Source: CAZVPF01 sp964628195 (GTDB taxonomy: Bacteria > Planctomycetota > Phycisphaerae > Sedimentisphaerales > Anaerohalosphaeraceae). Taken from it: DNA of 64,000 nt. Of the stretch, positions 1 through 8,121 are shown piece by piece. The stretch's first letter is position 1. Each line of letters starts with the position of its first letter. The DNA lies in assembly GCA_964628195.1 (NCBI GenBank), contig CAZVPF010000014.1, positions 13,123 through 77,122 on the forward strand, given 5' to 3'. The notes under the pieces were generated by a model. The model was given only the letters and a program-made list of their open reading frames with translations. It did not search any database and had not been told where the DNA came from. Made by a program: the position numbers and the translations under genes.

Positions 1-139
1 CACTGTTGTTCCCGGCGACAGGCTCTACATACTCGGTCATATCACCAAGATCCGCAGCAGGCAGTTCACGGCATACGCCCAGGGTTATGTTAATGATAAA
101 ATGGTCTTCGAGAGCAATATATCCGGAATGGTGGTGTAA
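1..139 (+). CDS. 3-hydroxyacyl-ACP dehydratase (FabZ-like), C-terminal end only
   Basis: The window opens inside a reading frame that runs from base 2 to a TAA at 137-139. The 45 visible residues begin VVPGDRLYIL and contain KIRSRQFTAYAQG, which matches the C-terminal strand region of FabZ-type hot-dog dehydratases, where 'V.PGD.L' precedes a basic 'K.R....' strand. In that family the enzyme dehydrates 3-hydroxyacyl-ACP in fatty-acid or lipid A synthesis. Planctomycetes often carry FabZ fused behind LpxC, so this could be the tail of a fusion; the upstream part lies outside the window. The stop is six bases before the GTG of the next gene, suggesting cotranscription. The family call is fairly sure; whether it stands alone or is fused cannot be decided. 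Confidence 0.7.
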   Translation, partial: TVVPGDRLYILGHITKIRSRQFTAYAQGYVNDKMVFESNISGMVV

Positions 140-145
140 ACTGCG

Positions 146-1336
146 GTGTGCCCGGAAGCTGACCCAGATGCCCTGAAACAATCTTTTTTTGATTCACACA
201 CACCGGCCGAGAAGCCCGGACAAATTTCGACCGACAGAGGAATACTGCTCTTTGCGGATCATCATGGTCGCCCCATAGTTATTATCACCGCTGGTAATAT
301 GCGGCGAACCGCCCGGGCAAGGCTCGCCAGTCCCGAAGAAGCTTCCAAAAAAGCGGACATCGCATCGATCAGTGCAACAGTACACTCGCGCTTATGCTAT
401 AACGACTTTGAAACACAGCTTTATTACAACCGGGCCGTCCGAAGTCTAATGCCGCATCTGGTCGATGAACTTATCAGGCCCCCCCGCCTGCATTACCTGA
501 GCATCGACCCTGAAAAAACATGGCCGCGACTGCAGGGACATACAACACCACCGGCAGGCAATGCCCTTGTCTGCTCGGGACCTGTCGGCACATCCGCAGC
601 AGCAAACGAACTGATCGACGCCATCCTTTACGCTTACGGGCTCTGCAGAAGGCACGATCTCGCACAGGACCCCGAAAAGGCCCGTTCCTGCCCTTATCTG
701 CAGATGGAACTTTGCCCTGCGCCGTGCGTGGGAAACATTTCCATGCAGCATTATAAAGAAAGTGTGCGCCAGGCACTGCCCGTGGTTAAGGGAGGGCTTG
801 AAACGCTGAAAAACCGTCTCGATAAACTCATGACCGAATGCTCAGCGAACCTTCAGTTCGAAAAGGCCCAGCAGATAAAGGAAAGGATAAACTCGCTCGA
901 AAGGAAAAGGCGCGGCGAGTACCGCTGGCTCAATGACTTGTCGAAACTGCGTATACTGCACATAGACAAACACGCACGTGTAACCAACCCAAAAGACAAG
1001 CGAAAAAAGCTCGACACTTTTCAATACTATATCATTACCGCCCATTCCGTGACCGAAGGACACAACTTCCTGCCGGATGACATTGAAAAAGTCGTCGATG
1101 AAATCCAAAAAAAGGCCGCAAACGGACTAAAAGAAGATAATCCGAATGAGGGTCTTGAGACAGCAGGATACTTTTTGTTCCGCAAGGAACCGCCCGGGCT
1201 GTGGCTGGATATAAGCGACGGCAAGAGCCTGCCCGCTATCGAAAAAATAAAAGAAAAAATGTGCAAAAAATTTGACCGGACCATTTTTCAGCAGCCCAAT
1301 CCCTTAGAAAAAGAAACCGGCCGTCCCGGTGCATGA
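146..1336 (+). CDS. UvrC-like protein with a degenerate GIY-YIG domain, no C-terminal nuclease
   Basis: This 396-residue protein starts at GTG six bases after the FabZ-like stop. Residues about 32-54 align without gaps to the start of the UvrC GIY-YIG domain, but GVY reads GIL, YVG reads VII, and the Lys after it is Thr. Near residue 87 the 'SEFEALLLE' block reads NDFETQLYY, so the metal-binding Glu is also gone. The Cys-rich UvrC linker is kept (CPYLQMELCPAPCVG, about 184-198) and is followed by a UVR-type helix pair (NLQFEKAQQIKERI). The C-terminal RNase H-like nuclease and helix-hairpin-helix domains of true UvrC (about 600 residues) are absent. What is seen is a UvrC paralogue unlikely to cut DNA. 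A role in binding UvrB or another partner is inference. Confidence 0.75.
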   Translation: MCPEADPDALKQSFFDSHTPAEKPGQISTDRGILLFADHHGRPIVIITAGNMRRTARARLASPEEASKKADIASISATVHSRLCYNDFETQLYYNRAVRSLMPHLVDELIRPPRLHYLSIDPEKTWPRLQGHTTPPAGNALVCSGPVGTSAAANELIDAILYAYGLCRRHDLAQDPEKARSCPYLQMELCPAPCVGNISMQHYKESVRQALPVVKGGLETLKNRLDKLMTECSANLQFEKAQQIKERINSLERKRRGEYRWLNDLSKLRILHIDKHARVTNPKDKRKKLDTFQYYIITAHSVTEGHNFLPDDIEKVVDEIQKKAANGLKEDNPNEGLETAGYFLFRKEPPGLWLDISDGKSLPAIEKIKEKMCKKFDRTIFQQPNPLEKETGRPGA

Positions 1337-1361
1337 GATGATAAAAAAATCCCCCCGAAAT

Positions 1362-1395
1362 AAAAAAAGGCAGGCACGATTATTCGCACCTGCCT
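1362..1395 (-). terminator. Rho-independent terminator after tRNA-Glu
   Basis: On the minus strand a 12-bp stem (AGGCAGGTGCGA with TCGTGCCTGCCT, two G-U pairs) with a 4-nt loop is followed directly by seven T residues. It lies just past the 3' end of the tRNA gene. Confidence 0.85.
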
Positions 1396-1404
1396 GAAAC
1401 TCAA

Positions 1405-1479
1405 TAGCCCCAAGGGGATTCGAACCCCTGTTGCCGGGTTGAAAACCCGGTGTCCTAGACCTGCCTAGACGATGGGGCC
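1405..1479 (-). tRNA. tRNA-Glu (UUC)
   Basis: The minus strand folds as a tRNA. The 7-bp acceptor stem is GGCCCCA/TGGGGCT with a G-U first pair, the D arm carries GTCTAG, the anticodon stem is CCGGG/CCCGG, and the loop TTTTCAA gives anticodon TTC. The T arm is CAGGGGTTCGAATCCCCT. The G1, GTCTAG and GACACC features match bacterial tRNA-Glu. CCA is not encoded. A terminator follows at once. The gene is 75 bases long and is read from its own upstream region, close to the ferredoxin gene. Confidence 0.95.
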
Positions 1480-1488
1480 ACAGGACGG

Positions 1489-1659
1489 TTAGTCCATGCT
1501 GATAGCCTCTACAGGGCACTCATCAACACAAACACCGCAGTCAACACAGTTCTCGTTGACAAACGCTTTTCCGTCTTTCATTTCGATAGCTTCACTGGGG
1601 CAAGCCTCAACACATGCTTCGCAACCAGTGCATTTTCCAGTATCTACTTTCGCCGGCAT
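1489..1659 (-). CDS. 2[4Fe-4S] ferredoxin
   Basis: A 56-residue protein with two clostridial-type cluster motifs, CTGCEACVEACP and CVDCGVCVDECP (each C-x2-C-x2-C-x3-CP). Such ferredoxins are cytosolic one-electron carriers. In an organism with an NAD-linked [FeFe] hydrogenase and Etf proteins this one is a candidate partner for both, though nothing in the immediate context ties it to them. The ATG at 1659 was chosen because AAAGGA stands six bases before it; the longer frame would start at a TTG that overlaps this site. tRNA-Glu begins nine bases past the stop codon. Confidence 0.93.
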   Translation of the reverse strand: MPAKVDTGKCTGCEACVEACPSEAIEMKDGKAFVNENCVDCGVCVDECPVEAISMD

Positions 1660-1772
1660 TATAAATCCTTTCAAAAAATTAGCACCATGTTTTAAAATAG
1701 ATAGAGAATTTACAGTCTATATACGATATTTACAAGGATATTTCGAGAAAAAATACAAATTCCCGGAATTTT

Positions 1773-4136
1773 TTATTCCGTTAAAACCGACTCTTCAATG
1801 TCGTCAGAGTCCATTTGTTCCTCTTCAGGCAATTCTCCACCCAAAACAAAAGCCATATCCCTTACCAGCGGCTTTGCGTCATATTTCACCACCCAATCGA
1901 GAACCTGCTTGAAATCTCCCGTTTCCTGTTTACCGAGAAGATATATCGCCAATAGTCTTACCGCCCACTTTTCATGGCTTATGTTCTCGGAAACGGCCTG
2001 TGTAAAATCAAAATCAAGCCCTCCGGGCATATTAAGCAGCTCAGCCATGGTATAAACCCTAAGCGTCCAGTCATCTTCTCGAAGGCCCTTTAGCAGGGAA
2101 TCCTTAAGAAGCTGTCTCGGCACATAGATAAACCGGTACTTTGCCTTGCCTTTCATGGATAACTGCTCACGAAGCAATCCGCCGAAAAGATCTATAACCC
2201 TGGCCTTTTGGCCGATCGTACCCTTTGAAAGCGAATCCAGCCGCTGCATGAGAAAATCATTTGTTAACGCCACCGGTTGGCGCCGGGCCTCGGCGGTCAC
2301 GGGCTCGAACCCGGGCAGCGAATTTGCTAAACCCCCGTCCTCTGTTTGTACCGGGTCAATATAAACCGTAAGCTCAACTTTAAGGTCAGCCTGCGGATTA
2401 GATTCAAGAATGTCTCTCAACCTGCCGGTCATAACATTAAGAGGTATCGTCACATAATGTTGGGGCTTGATTATTTTGCTCGGGCGCACCTGTCTCGACA
2501 CCAAACCGGGAATCTGCTTTTCGATATCCCCGCCCACAAACGCCTCGCACCGTATCAGTCCCTGCAGGATACCGTTATCGGAAATAACCATTGGTTCCTG
2601 CGAAATATTGGTAATGACAAGCTGGGCGTCAAACTCCGAGCCGTAATAAAATTCCGTTCCGCCAAGATTTATCTTTGCCGTAAAAAGCTTTTCCGGGGTT
2701 TTGAACTCCGGGATAATCCTGTCTCCGAATTCCTGCTGAAGCTGCTGAACTATCATATCCTCGCCTGTCGTGGGGATATATTCGGATTTGTTTTGCTCAA
2801 GCAGCTCCCGTGCCCGGATTGCCGCAGGTGTCACCGGGTCCATATCCACGGCCTTTTTAAGCAAATCGATAGCGAGCGTTTTTTCTTCTTTGCTCAGATT
2901 GACCAGAGCCTGGGCAATTGCACTGATCTGCGATTCGGTATAATCTTCCTTGATCAGCTCGGCAGCAGTTTCATACTGGCTGTTCATCGCAAGGGCGTAA
3001 GCAAGAAGCGAAACCACCTGACTGTCGTCGTCGGCACCTGTATATGCACGGTTTGCCCAGGCAAGGGCCTTGTCGGGGTTAATATCACAAAAAGAATAAT
3101 ACCACGCAAGACCAGCGGCAGTGGCGGGGTTCGTACTGTCTTTGGCGTCGGCATCGGCTTCCAATTTTTCAGCGGCATTTCTGACTTCATCGATACTCTC
3201 AGCCCGGCCTGATTTTTGGGCCGCCAAAAAAGCAGCGCCATACAAAATTATATCTTTTTTCTCAGCATGGCGGTCCATTACCTCAAGAGCCTTTACATAG
3301 TTCCTTTTTGTATGCAGGCTGTTTATCGCTATAGGAAGGTAAATATACGCAGGCAAAGGCGAATCGGGGTAACGGTATTCAAAAACCTGCGCGGCGTATT
3401 CATAGGCCCCTGTCGCAAGGTTGTATGCCTGCAGCTTCTCGGCATAAGAGGCATAATCGAGTGCGGCCTGAATGTTGAGCCTGTTGATACCAAGCATTCT
3501 ACGCAAATGCCTCATCTGCTCAAATTCCGGAAAATTCAGGTCAAGCCGCTTGGCTAACCTTCTCATAGTCGCAAAGGCAAGTTCATTGTAAGGATCGCTG
3601 TCCACCGCTGTGGTAAGATGTTGAAGCGCGGATCGGAAATCGCCTTTTTCCACTTCGAGTATTGCAAGCTGTGTGGCAATTTCAGAAGTCAGTGCGCTGT
3701 TTTTGGCCATTGATGTTTCGAGAAGCTGACGCAGAAGAGTCTCCCTTTTTTCCCGAAGCTGCCTGGCCTCTATCAGATATCTCAAAGCCGAAGTTGCTAT
3801 CTCAAGGTCGGCATCGGAGTCAATATACCTGTCGTAAGACATTCTTACCGGGCCTACAAACCTGCTGTTGGGAAACTGGGAAGCGAACCGCAGAACATCC
3901 GAATATATAACACCGGAATTAGGATTCAGGTCGCTGGCGGCAAAAAGAAAAACCAGTGCCTCAAGAGACACGGGGTCGTCAATTGTAATATCCTTAAAAA
4001 GGTCGTAGCCGATCCTGTGATATACAGATGCCGCAAAGGGCGAAAAATACTCCTGCTGCTCTATTGGAGTCATTCCGCAAGCGCTCAGGACTGCAAGAAA
4101 TAAGACCCCATTTACAAATAACCTTTTTTTCAGCAT
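1773..4136 (-). CDS. TPR-repeat lipoprotein, function unknown
   Basis: A 787-residue protein with a lipoprotein signal: MLKKRLF, a hydrophobic run, then LSAC with Cys at about 20. Residues about 80-470 are helical tetratricopeptide-like repeats (for example DFRSALQHLTTAVDSDPYNE and AWYYSFCDINPDKALAWANRAY). After them comes a beta-rich stretch with FYYGSEFDAQLVITN that looks like a small Ig-like or arrestin-like domain, then a helical C-terminus with a HEAT-like segment (KWAVRLLAIYLLGKQ) and an acidic tail. The likely site is the periplasmic side of a membrane, as a scaffold. GGAG eight bases before the ATG supports the start. The downstream neighbour is the ferredoxin; the upstream neighbour is murJ. 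I do not recognise a named family. Confidence 0.75.
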   Translation of the reverse strand: MLKKRLFVNGVLFLAVLSACGMTPIEQQEYFSPFAASVYHRIGYDLFKDITIDDPVSLEALVFLFAASDLNPNSGVIYSDVLRFASQFPNSRFVGPVRMSYDRYIDSDADLEIATSALRYLIEARQLREKRETLLRQLLETSMAKNSALTSEIATQLAILEVEKGDFRSALQHLTTAVDSDPYNELAFATMRRLAKRLDLNFPEFEQMRHLRRMLGINRLNIQAALDYASYAEKLQAYNLATGAYEYAAQVFEYRYPDSPLPAYIYLPIAINSLHTKRNYVKALEVMDRHAEKKDIILYGAAFLAAQKSGRAESIDEVRNAAEKLEADADAKDSTNPATAAGLAWYYSFCDINPDKALAWANRAYTGADDDSQVVSLLAYALAMNSQYETAAELIKEDYTESQISAIAQALVNLSKEEKTLAIDLLKKAVDMDPVTPAAIRARELLEQNKSEYIPTTGEDMIVQQLQQEFGDRIIPEFKTPEKLFTAKINLGGTEFYYGSEFDAQLVITNISQEPMVISDNGILQGLIRCEAFVGGDIEKQIPGLVSRQVRPSKIIKPQHYVTIPLNVMTGRLRDILESNPQADLKVELTVYIDPVQTEDGGLANSLPGFEPVTAEARRQPVALTNDFLMQRLDSLSKGTIGQKARVIDLFGGLLREQLSMKGKAKYRFIYVPRQLLKDSLLKGLREDDWTLRVYTMAELLNMPGGLDFDFTQAVSENISHEKWAVRLLAIYLLGKQETGDFKQVLDWVVKYDAKPLVRDMAFVLGGELPEEEQMDSDDIEESVLTE

Positions 4137-4241
4137 TAATTAAACTCCGGTGATAAATCTTGACCAGATTATACTTATTTTATTTCGGATGTCAAACAGC
4201 TTATTAATGACTTTTTGGCCAGGAATTTTAATTTATTACCG

Positions 4242-5834
4242 TCAAATCTTTTTCTTGTGCGAAAAAACCAGTGACAAAGACTCGGCACCGACAATTTTGG
4301 CGCTAATCGCATAAACACCAGCCGAAATAATAACAATAGCCGCAAGGCCCGAAATTTCATATATAATTCCTTTCGGCAATGCAGAAAGGGCATGTTTAAC
4401 AAACAATCCCGCAGAAACCATTATAAATGTACAAAAAACGGTTTTAAGGCCCTCCGAACCCGCTCCGCCGATAATATCGCTTCCCATTCTCTTTTTGAGC
4501 ACAACGAGCATTACCAATACCTGGATGTACGAACTGACCGCGGTGGAAAGTGCAAGCCCCGCTGTTCCGAGCGGCCAAATTAACAGTAAATTCAAAACGA
4601 AATTGGCACAAACCGCGATAACAGCCGTTATTGCGGGCATTTTCGAGTCATGGCTGGCATAAAAAGCGCGGGTAAGGATTTGCTGCAGGAAAAAACCTAC
4701 AATCCCCAAGGAGTAAAAAACAAGCGTAAAAGCAGTGTCAAACGTATCAGCCGGCTCGAAACGTCCCCGCTGAAAAATAACCCTTATCAGCAGTTCCCGC
4801 ACGATAACCAGACCCGCAGCGGAGGGAAACGCAACAAACAGCGCCCCTTTAAGTCCCCTGGAAATGGTCCTGCAAAGCTCCGGGAGGTCGCCCTGTGCAG
4901 CGTTCCTGCTCATTACCGGGAAAATCGCCGTGGCAAGTGAAATACCGAACACCCCCAGCGGAAGCTGGTAGAGTCTTTGAGCGTAAAACAAATGTGAAAC
5001 CGCCCCTTCCCACACAGGATAATGCACCCGGCTGCCGAAAAAAGTAAAAAACTCCCCTTTCTCCGGGGAACCCGAAAGGCCAAGAGCAATGAAATCATCG
5101 AGCAAAGTATTAATCTGCGTGACGGTCAGCCCGAGTATCATCGGGGCCATGAGAATTATCACCTGCCTGAAAGCTGCGGTCCTGACATGCCAGGCGGGCC
5201 TGAGGTTCACGCCGTGCCTTTTCAGCGGCGGAAACTGGCTGAAAAGCTGGACCAGCCCGGCGATAATTACCGCAAAGGCAGTAATTATAACCTGCACAGT
5301 CGGTCCGGCCGCAAGCACCCAGCCGCTAAAACACATCGACGAGATAATAAACACATTAAGCACAACAGGCGCAAAAGCCGGCGCAGCGAAATGACCGTGA
5401 CTGTTTAATATGCCTGCGATAATAGCGACAACGCAAATGAGTATCATGTAAGGAAGCATGATGCCCGCAAGGACGAGTTTCAATCTCGTCGGCTCAAGGT
5501 CGGCGAAGAAGGTGTAGTAAGAAAAAATGAAAAGCTCCCCCACAAGCACCGCCGCAGCGAGTATAACAAAAACCACGGTAACCACGGTGCAGGCAAGTTC
5601 GTCTGCACTTTTTCTGTCGGAAACTATCTGTTTACTGTAAACGGGAATAAAAGACGACGAAGCCGCCCCCTCTCCGAAAAGCCTCCTTGCAAGATTCGGT
5701 ATCTTGAAGGCGACCACCCAGCCGTCCATCAGCCCGCTTGCGCCGAGAAAGTAAGCGAAGATGATATCGCGAACCATCCCAAGAACCCGGCTAAAGGCCG
5801 TCAACAACGCTATCTGTCTGAAACCCTTTATCAT
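4242..5834 (-). CDS. murJ: Lipid II flippase MurJ (MviN family)
   Basis: A 530-residue polytopic membrane protein of the usual MurJ length. The N-terminus has the family pattern with FSRVLGMVRD, then FLGASGLMDGWVVAFKIPN and LFGEGAASSSFIPVY, which are the best conserved MurJ segments. About 14 hydrophobic helices follow to the C-terminus. MurJ moves undecaprenyl-linked lipid II across the inner membrane for peptidoglycan synthesis. Together with murD elsewhere in this window it indicates a peptidoglycan wall. The gene sits between comF (60 bases upstream) and the TPR lipoprotein gene, all on the minus strand, so a shared transcript is possible. No strong ribosome site is seen before the ATG. 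Confidence 0.93.
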   Translation of the reverse strand: MIKGFRQIALLTAFSRVLGMVRDIIFAYFLGASGLMDGWVVAFKIPNLARRLFGEGAASSSFIPVYSKQIVSDRKSADELACTVVTVVFVILAAAVLVGELFIFSYYTFFADLEPTRLKLVLAGIMLPYMILICVVAIIAGILNSHGHFAAPAFAPVVLNVFIISSMCFSGWVLAAGPTVQVIITAFAVIIAGLVQLFSQFPPLKRHGVNLRPAWHVRTAAFRQVIILMAPMILGLTVTQINTLLDDFIALGLSGSPEKGEFFTFFGSRVHYPVWEGAVSHLFYAQRLYQLPLGVFGISLATAIFPVMSRNAAQGDLPELCRTISRGLKGALFVAFPSAAGLVIVRELLIRVIFQRGRFEPADTFDTAFTLVFYSLGIVGFFLQQILTRAFYASHDSKMPAITAVIAVCANFVLNLLLIWPLGTAGLALSTAVSSYIQVLVMLVVLKKRMGSDIIGGAGSEGLKTVFCTFIMVSAGLFVKHALSALPKGIIYEISGLAAIVIISAGVYAISAKIVGAESLSLVFSHKKKI

Positions 5835-5893
5835 AGAAGCAAATTTATATCAACACTGCGGCGGTTTTTCAAGCAATATAGCCCGCGGCAATT

Positions 5894-6667
5894 CTACCTG
5901 CCCGTATCAGATTCAGCCGATGCAGCGGTAAGGGCATAAACCTTTACGGCACCGGCAAGCTTCAGCACCCTTGCACACTCGTTTATAGTCGCTCTCGATG
6001 TCGCGATATCGTCTACAAGGCAAACACTCGCCCCGTCATAAGGGTGTCCCTTTCTAACGGCAAAAGCCCCTTTTACGTTTCGTTTCCGCTTCGCCGGCGA
6101 CAGCGTCCACTGGCTCGAAGTGTTTCGGGTCCGCACAAGGTTTTTGTCAATCGCAGCATATTGCTTCAAGGACCTTACAATAAGATCGGCCTGGTTGAAA
6201 CCTCTTGAGATAAGCCTTTTCCAGTGCAGCGGGACCGGCACGAAATAATCGACCTCATCCCTGAACCCGCAAGCCAAATACGCCGAGCCTATCATCTCGG
6301 ACAAAACATATCCGTACTGCACAAGCGACGAATACTTAAGCCCAAGCAGCATATCCCTGAGCACCCCTCGGTACATACCCGCACGGGCAACCGCGTCAAA
6401 GTGATATTCATCATCCCTGCAAACGGGGCACTTTGCATCAATGACGGCATAGACGCTCACTTCCCTGCCGCATGCCGGGCACGCGTGCGGGGTTATGCAC
6501 TCGCCGAGTCTGCGCCAGCAGGAATCGCAAAGGTGCTTTTCAGTGGAAAAACTCCTCTGCCCGCAAAGCGGACATAAACTCGGCCAGAGCAGGTACTGCC
6601 CCTGAGCGGCAAGGTCCCTGATATATCCGTAAAAATGCGATAGTAAAGTTGACCCTATGTTTGCCAT
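5894..6667 (-). CDS. comF: ComF family amidophosphoribosyltransferase-like protein
   Basis: A 257-residue protein with an N-terminal double zinc ribbon (CPLCGQ, CDSCW, CPACG, CPVC) and a C-terminal phosphoribosyltransferase fold with the PRPP-binding motif VCLVDDIATSRAT. The middle contains FVPVPLHWKRLISRGFNQA, the ComF signature. ComF proteins work with DNA-uptake machinery in competent bacteria; in other lineages the role is unclear. The open frame extends upstream to a GTG at 6733, but that lies inside the terminator of the preceding gene, so the ATG at 6667 is preferred. It is followed after 59 bases by murJ. Confidence 0.9.
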   Translation of the reverse strand: MANIGSTLLSHFYGYIRDLAAQGQYLLWPSLCPLCGQRSFSTEKHLCDSCWRRLGECITPHACPACGREVSVYAVIDAKCPVCRDDEYHFDAVARAGMYRGVLRDMLLGLKYSSLVQYGYVLSEMIGSAYLACGFRDEVDYFVPVPLHWKRLISRGFNQADLIVRSLKQYAAIDKNLVRTRNTSSQWTLSPAKRKRNVKGAFAVRKGHPYDGASVCLVDDIATSRATINECARVLKLAGAVKVYALTAASAESDTGR

Positions 6668-6717
6668 GCCAGGATTATAACCGTCCCTTACGATAAGCAC
6701 TAACAAAAACCGCGCAT

Positions 6718-6750
6718 AAAAAAGGGGCGGCACTGAACAATCCGCCCCTT
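6718..6750 (-). terminator. Rho-independent terminator of the PEP-CTERM / cobalamin unit
   Basis: The minus strand reads AAGGGGCGG, an 11-base loop, CCGCCCCTT, then a T run (perfect 9-bp stem). It lies 26-58 bases past the stop of the PEP-CTERM gene and closes the riboswitch-led unit. Confidence 0.85.
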
Positions 6751-6775
6751 AAAGAAACAATGCTGTTTCACACTG

Positions 6776-7780
6776 TTACGCTTTCCTGCGACGAACAAGA
6801 ACCGCGCCTATACCGATAATCGCCAAAGTTGCAGGTTCCGGAACCACTACCGCAATTCCCGTAACGCCAAAGCCGCCGTCAGCCTGGTAGTAAGCACCGT
6901 CATCTGCGCTGACATCGCCCACAGAATCAATGAAAGAGTGCCAGTTGTTTGTTAAAGCCCCGACGCTCAGCTTCTCATAGTTCATTCCATCCCCCGCCGT
7001 GCCGTTCCACATAGCGGTAAACGAGCTTAGCCCATTGCCGTTAAAGATAACGTTGCCGGCATCATCAATGTCAATGTCATAAGCAGTCGCTTCAAGGTCC
7101 GAAAGCTTTGTACCGTCCAGGTAAGTAAGATTACCGGCCCCAATAGAATTCTGCACATCGGCGCCGTCCCACTTGTAAAGCGTAAGTTCGGTTGCCCCAT
7201 AGCCTGACGCGTAATAGAGGTTGCCGGAGGTGTCAAACGCAAGACCTGCCGAAGTTCCGTTCATCTCGATTATCTTGTCATGGTTATCACTACCCGTGCT
7301 GTCAAGGGCCCACACGCAGGTTGGGTCTTGCCAATTCGTGCTGTTGGTGGCAGTTACAAAAGGCGTCGAGTTATAAAACTCAAGGTCGAAGTTGCCCGCA
7401 AGAGCAGCCTTTTGTGTCCATGTTCCGGTTGCGTAATCGACCTGGTAAATACGGTCATCTGTGTTGCCCATAACAGTAAAACCGACCCATGCGGAGCTGC
7501 CCGAAGGGTCCTGCCTTACAAAACTGTTGTATGCGGAATATCCGCTGGGCATGCCGAGATCGGTTGAAGTTCCGCCGGGGATGTCGAACACCTTTAAGCT
7601 GCCTCCGGCCCAGCCAACGATCTGATCGCCGACCAGGTCGAAGCCGCCAAAAGCATAGTCGGTCAGAATATCGTAAGCGGCTTTTCCCTCAACCGGTGCA
7701 ACAATGCTCGAAGCAGCGAGGCACAAACCGCATGACATGACCATAATCGAAACAATAACAGTTAACCTTTTCATCTTCAT
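6776..7780 (-). CDS. PEP-CTERM protein with propeller-like repeats, under a cobalamin riboswitch
   Basis: A 334-residue exported protein. It has a signal peptide (about 1-23, ending CLAAS) and a C-terminal sorting tail: VVPEPATLA, a hydrophobic helix, then VRRRKA, the PEP-CTERM signal that exosortase recognises. Between them are repeated strands such as DLVGDQIVGWAGGSLKVFDI, GLAFDTSGNLYYASGYG and AYDIDIDDAGNVIFNGNG, which resemble blades of a beta-propeller. No enzymatic motif is seen. Its ATG overlaps the stop of the small gene upstream (ATGA), and the pair lies downstream of a cobalamin riboswitch and terminator. By analogy with BtuG of Bacteroides, a surface propeller that binds B12, this may capture corrinoids at the cell surface; that is inference from context. 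No exosortase gene lies in the window. Confidence 0.85.
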   Translation of the reverse strand: MKMKRLTVIVSIMVMSCGLCLAASSIVAPVEGKAAYDILTDYAFGGFDLVGDQIVGWAGGSLKVFDIPGGTSTDLGMPSGYSAYNSFVRQDPSGSSAWVGFTVMGNTDDRIYQVDYATGTWTQKAALAGNFDLEFYNSTPFVTATNSTNWQDPTCVWALDSTGSDNHDKIIEMNGTSAGLAFDTSGNLYYASGYGATELTLYKWDGADVQNSIGAGNLTYLDGTKLSDLEATAYDIDIDDAGNVIFNGNGLSSFTAMWNGTAGDGMNYEKLSVGALTNNWHSFIDSVGDVSADDGAYYQADGGFGVTGIAVVVPEPATLAIIGIGAVLVRRRKA

Positions 7781-7923
7781 CTTCCTTTCAACAAAACAAT
7801 GTAAATTATTTTTTCAAATACCCATTCGGCCATGATCGCCGCGATCGAGGCAGATGTTACGATCGCGACGACAACCGGCCGCGGCTCAGTCGAGCCTGTG
7901 TGGAAATGGATATTAACTTCCAA
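7777..7923 (-). CDS. Small membrane protein coupled to the PEP-CTERM gene (48 aa)
   Basis: A short frame, missed by a 60-residue cut-off, that ends with a TGA overlapping the ATG of the PEP-CTERM gene (ATGA), the usual sign of translational coupling. From the TTG at 7923 it gives 48 residues: a short N-terminal part with HFHTGSTEPRP, then a hydrophobic stretch from about residue 16 (VVVAIVTSASIAAIMAE) and a second one (IIYIVLL) before a basic end KGR. GAGGG stands ten bases before this TTG. A TTG at 7947 would add eight residues but has a weaker ribosome site; a stop precedes it. The His-rich start next to membrane segments under a B12 riboswitch could suit metal or corrinoid uptake, but I do not recognise a family. 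Confidence 0.55.
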   Translation of the reverse strand: MEVNIHFHTGSTEPRPVVVAIVTSASIAAIMAEWVFEKIIYIVLLKGR

Positions 7924-7945
7924 ATCGTTAAATCCCTCAGGAATC

Positions 7946-7967
7946 AATTAACAGATACCTGTTAATT
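7946..7967 (-). promoter_or_regulatory. Perfect palindrome between riboswitch terminator and small gene
   Basis: AATTAACAG, four bases (ATAC on the plus strand), then CTGTTAATT: two perfect 9-base arms. It lies after the riboswitch terminator and immediately before the longest possible start of the small coupled gene. It may be a protein operator or a hairpin that affects translation. No T run follows it, so it is not a terminator. Confidence 0.5.
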
Positions 7968-8014
7968 ACGCGCCCCTGCCGTATTTGCCCGGGGTGAATT
8001 TATCAAAAGGCAAT

Positions 8015-8050
8015 AAAAAAAGCCCTCATCCCGCGAAGGAATGAAGGCTT
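8015..8050 (-). terminator. Terminator of the cobalamin riboswitch expression platform
   Basis: On the minus strand AAGCCTTCAT pairs with ATGAGGGCTT (10 bp, one G-U) around an 11-base loop, followed by seven T residues. It stands between the riboswitch aptamer and the two downstream genes, so it is placed to stop transcription when cobalamin is bound. Upstream, CCGCATG and CATGCGG (minus strand, near 8120 and 8072) can pair and may take part in the switch. Confidence 0.85.
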
Positions 8051-8121
8051 GTTATTTACACTATCCGCATGGTCCGGCAAGGCCGGTGAAACGTCTTGTC
8101 AGAAAACTGCTTGCATGCGGT

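Noticed and set aside
1304..1519. Minus-strand open frame of 71 residues across the tRNA
   Set aside because: It covers the whole tRNA-Glu gene and its terminator; the RNA features are much stronger.
6668..6733. Longer N-terminus for the ComF protein from a GTG at 6733
   Set aside because: The GTG lies inside the terminator stem of the upstream unit; the ATG at 6667 is the better start.
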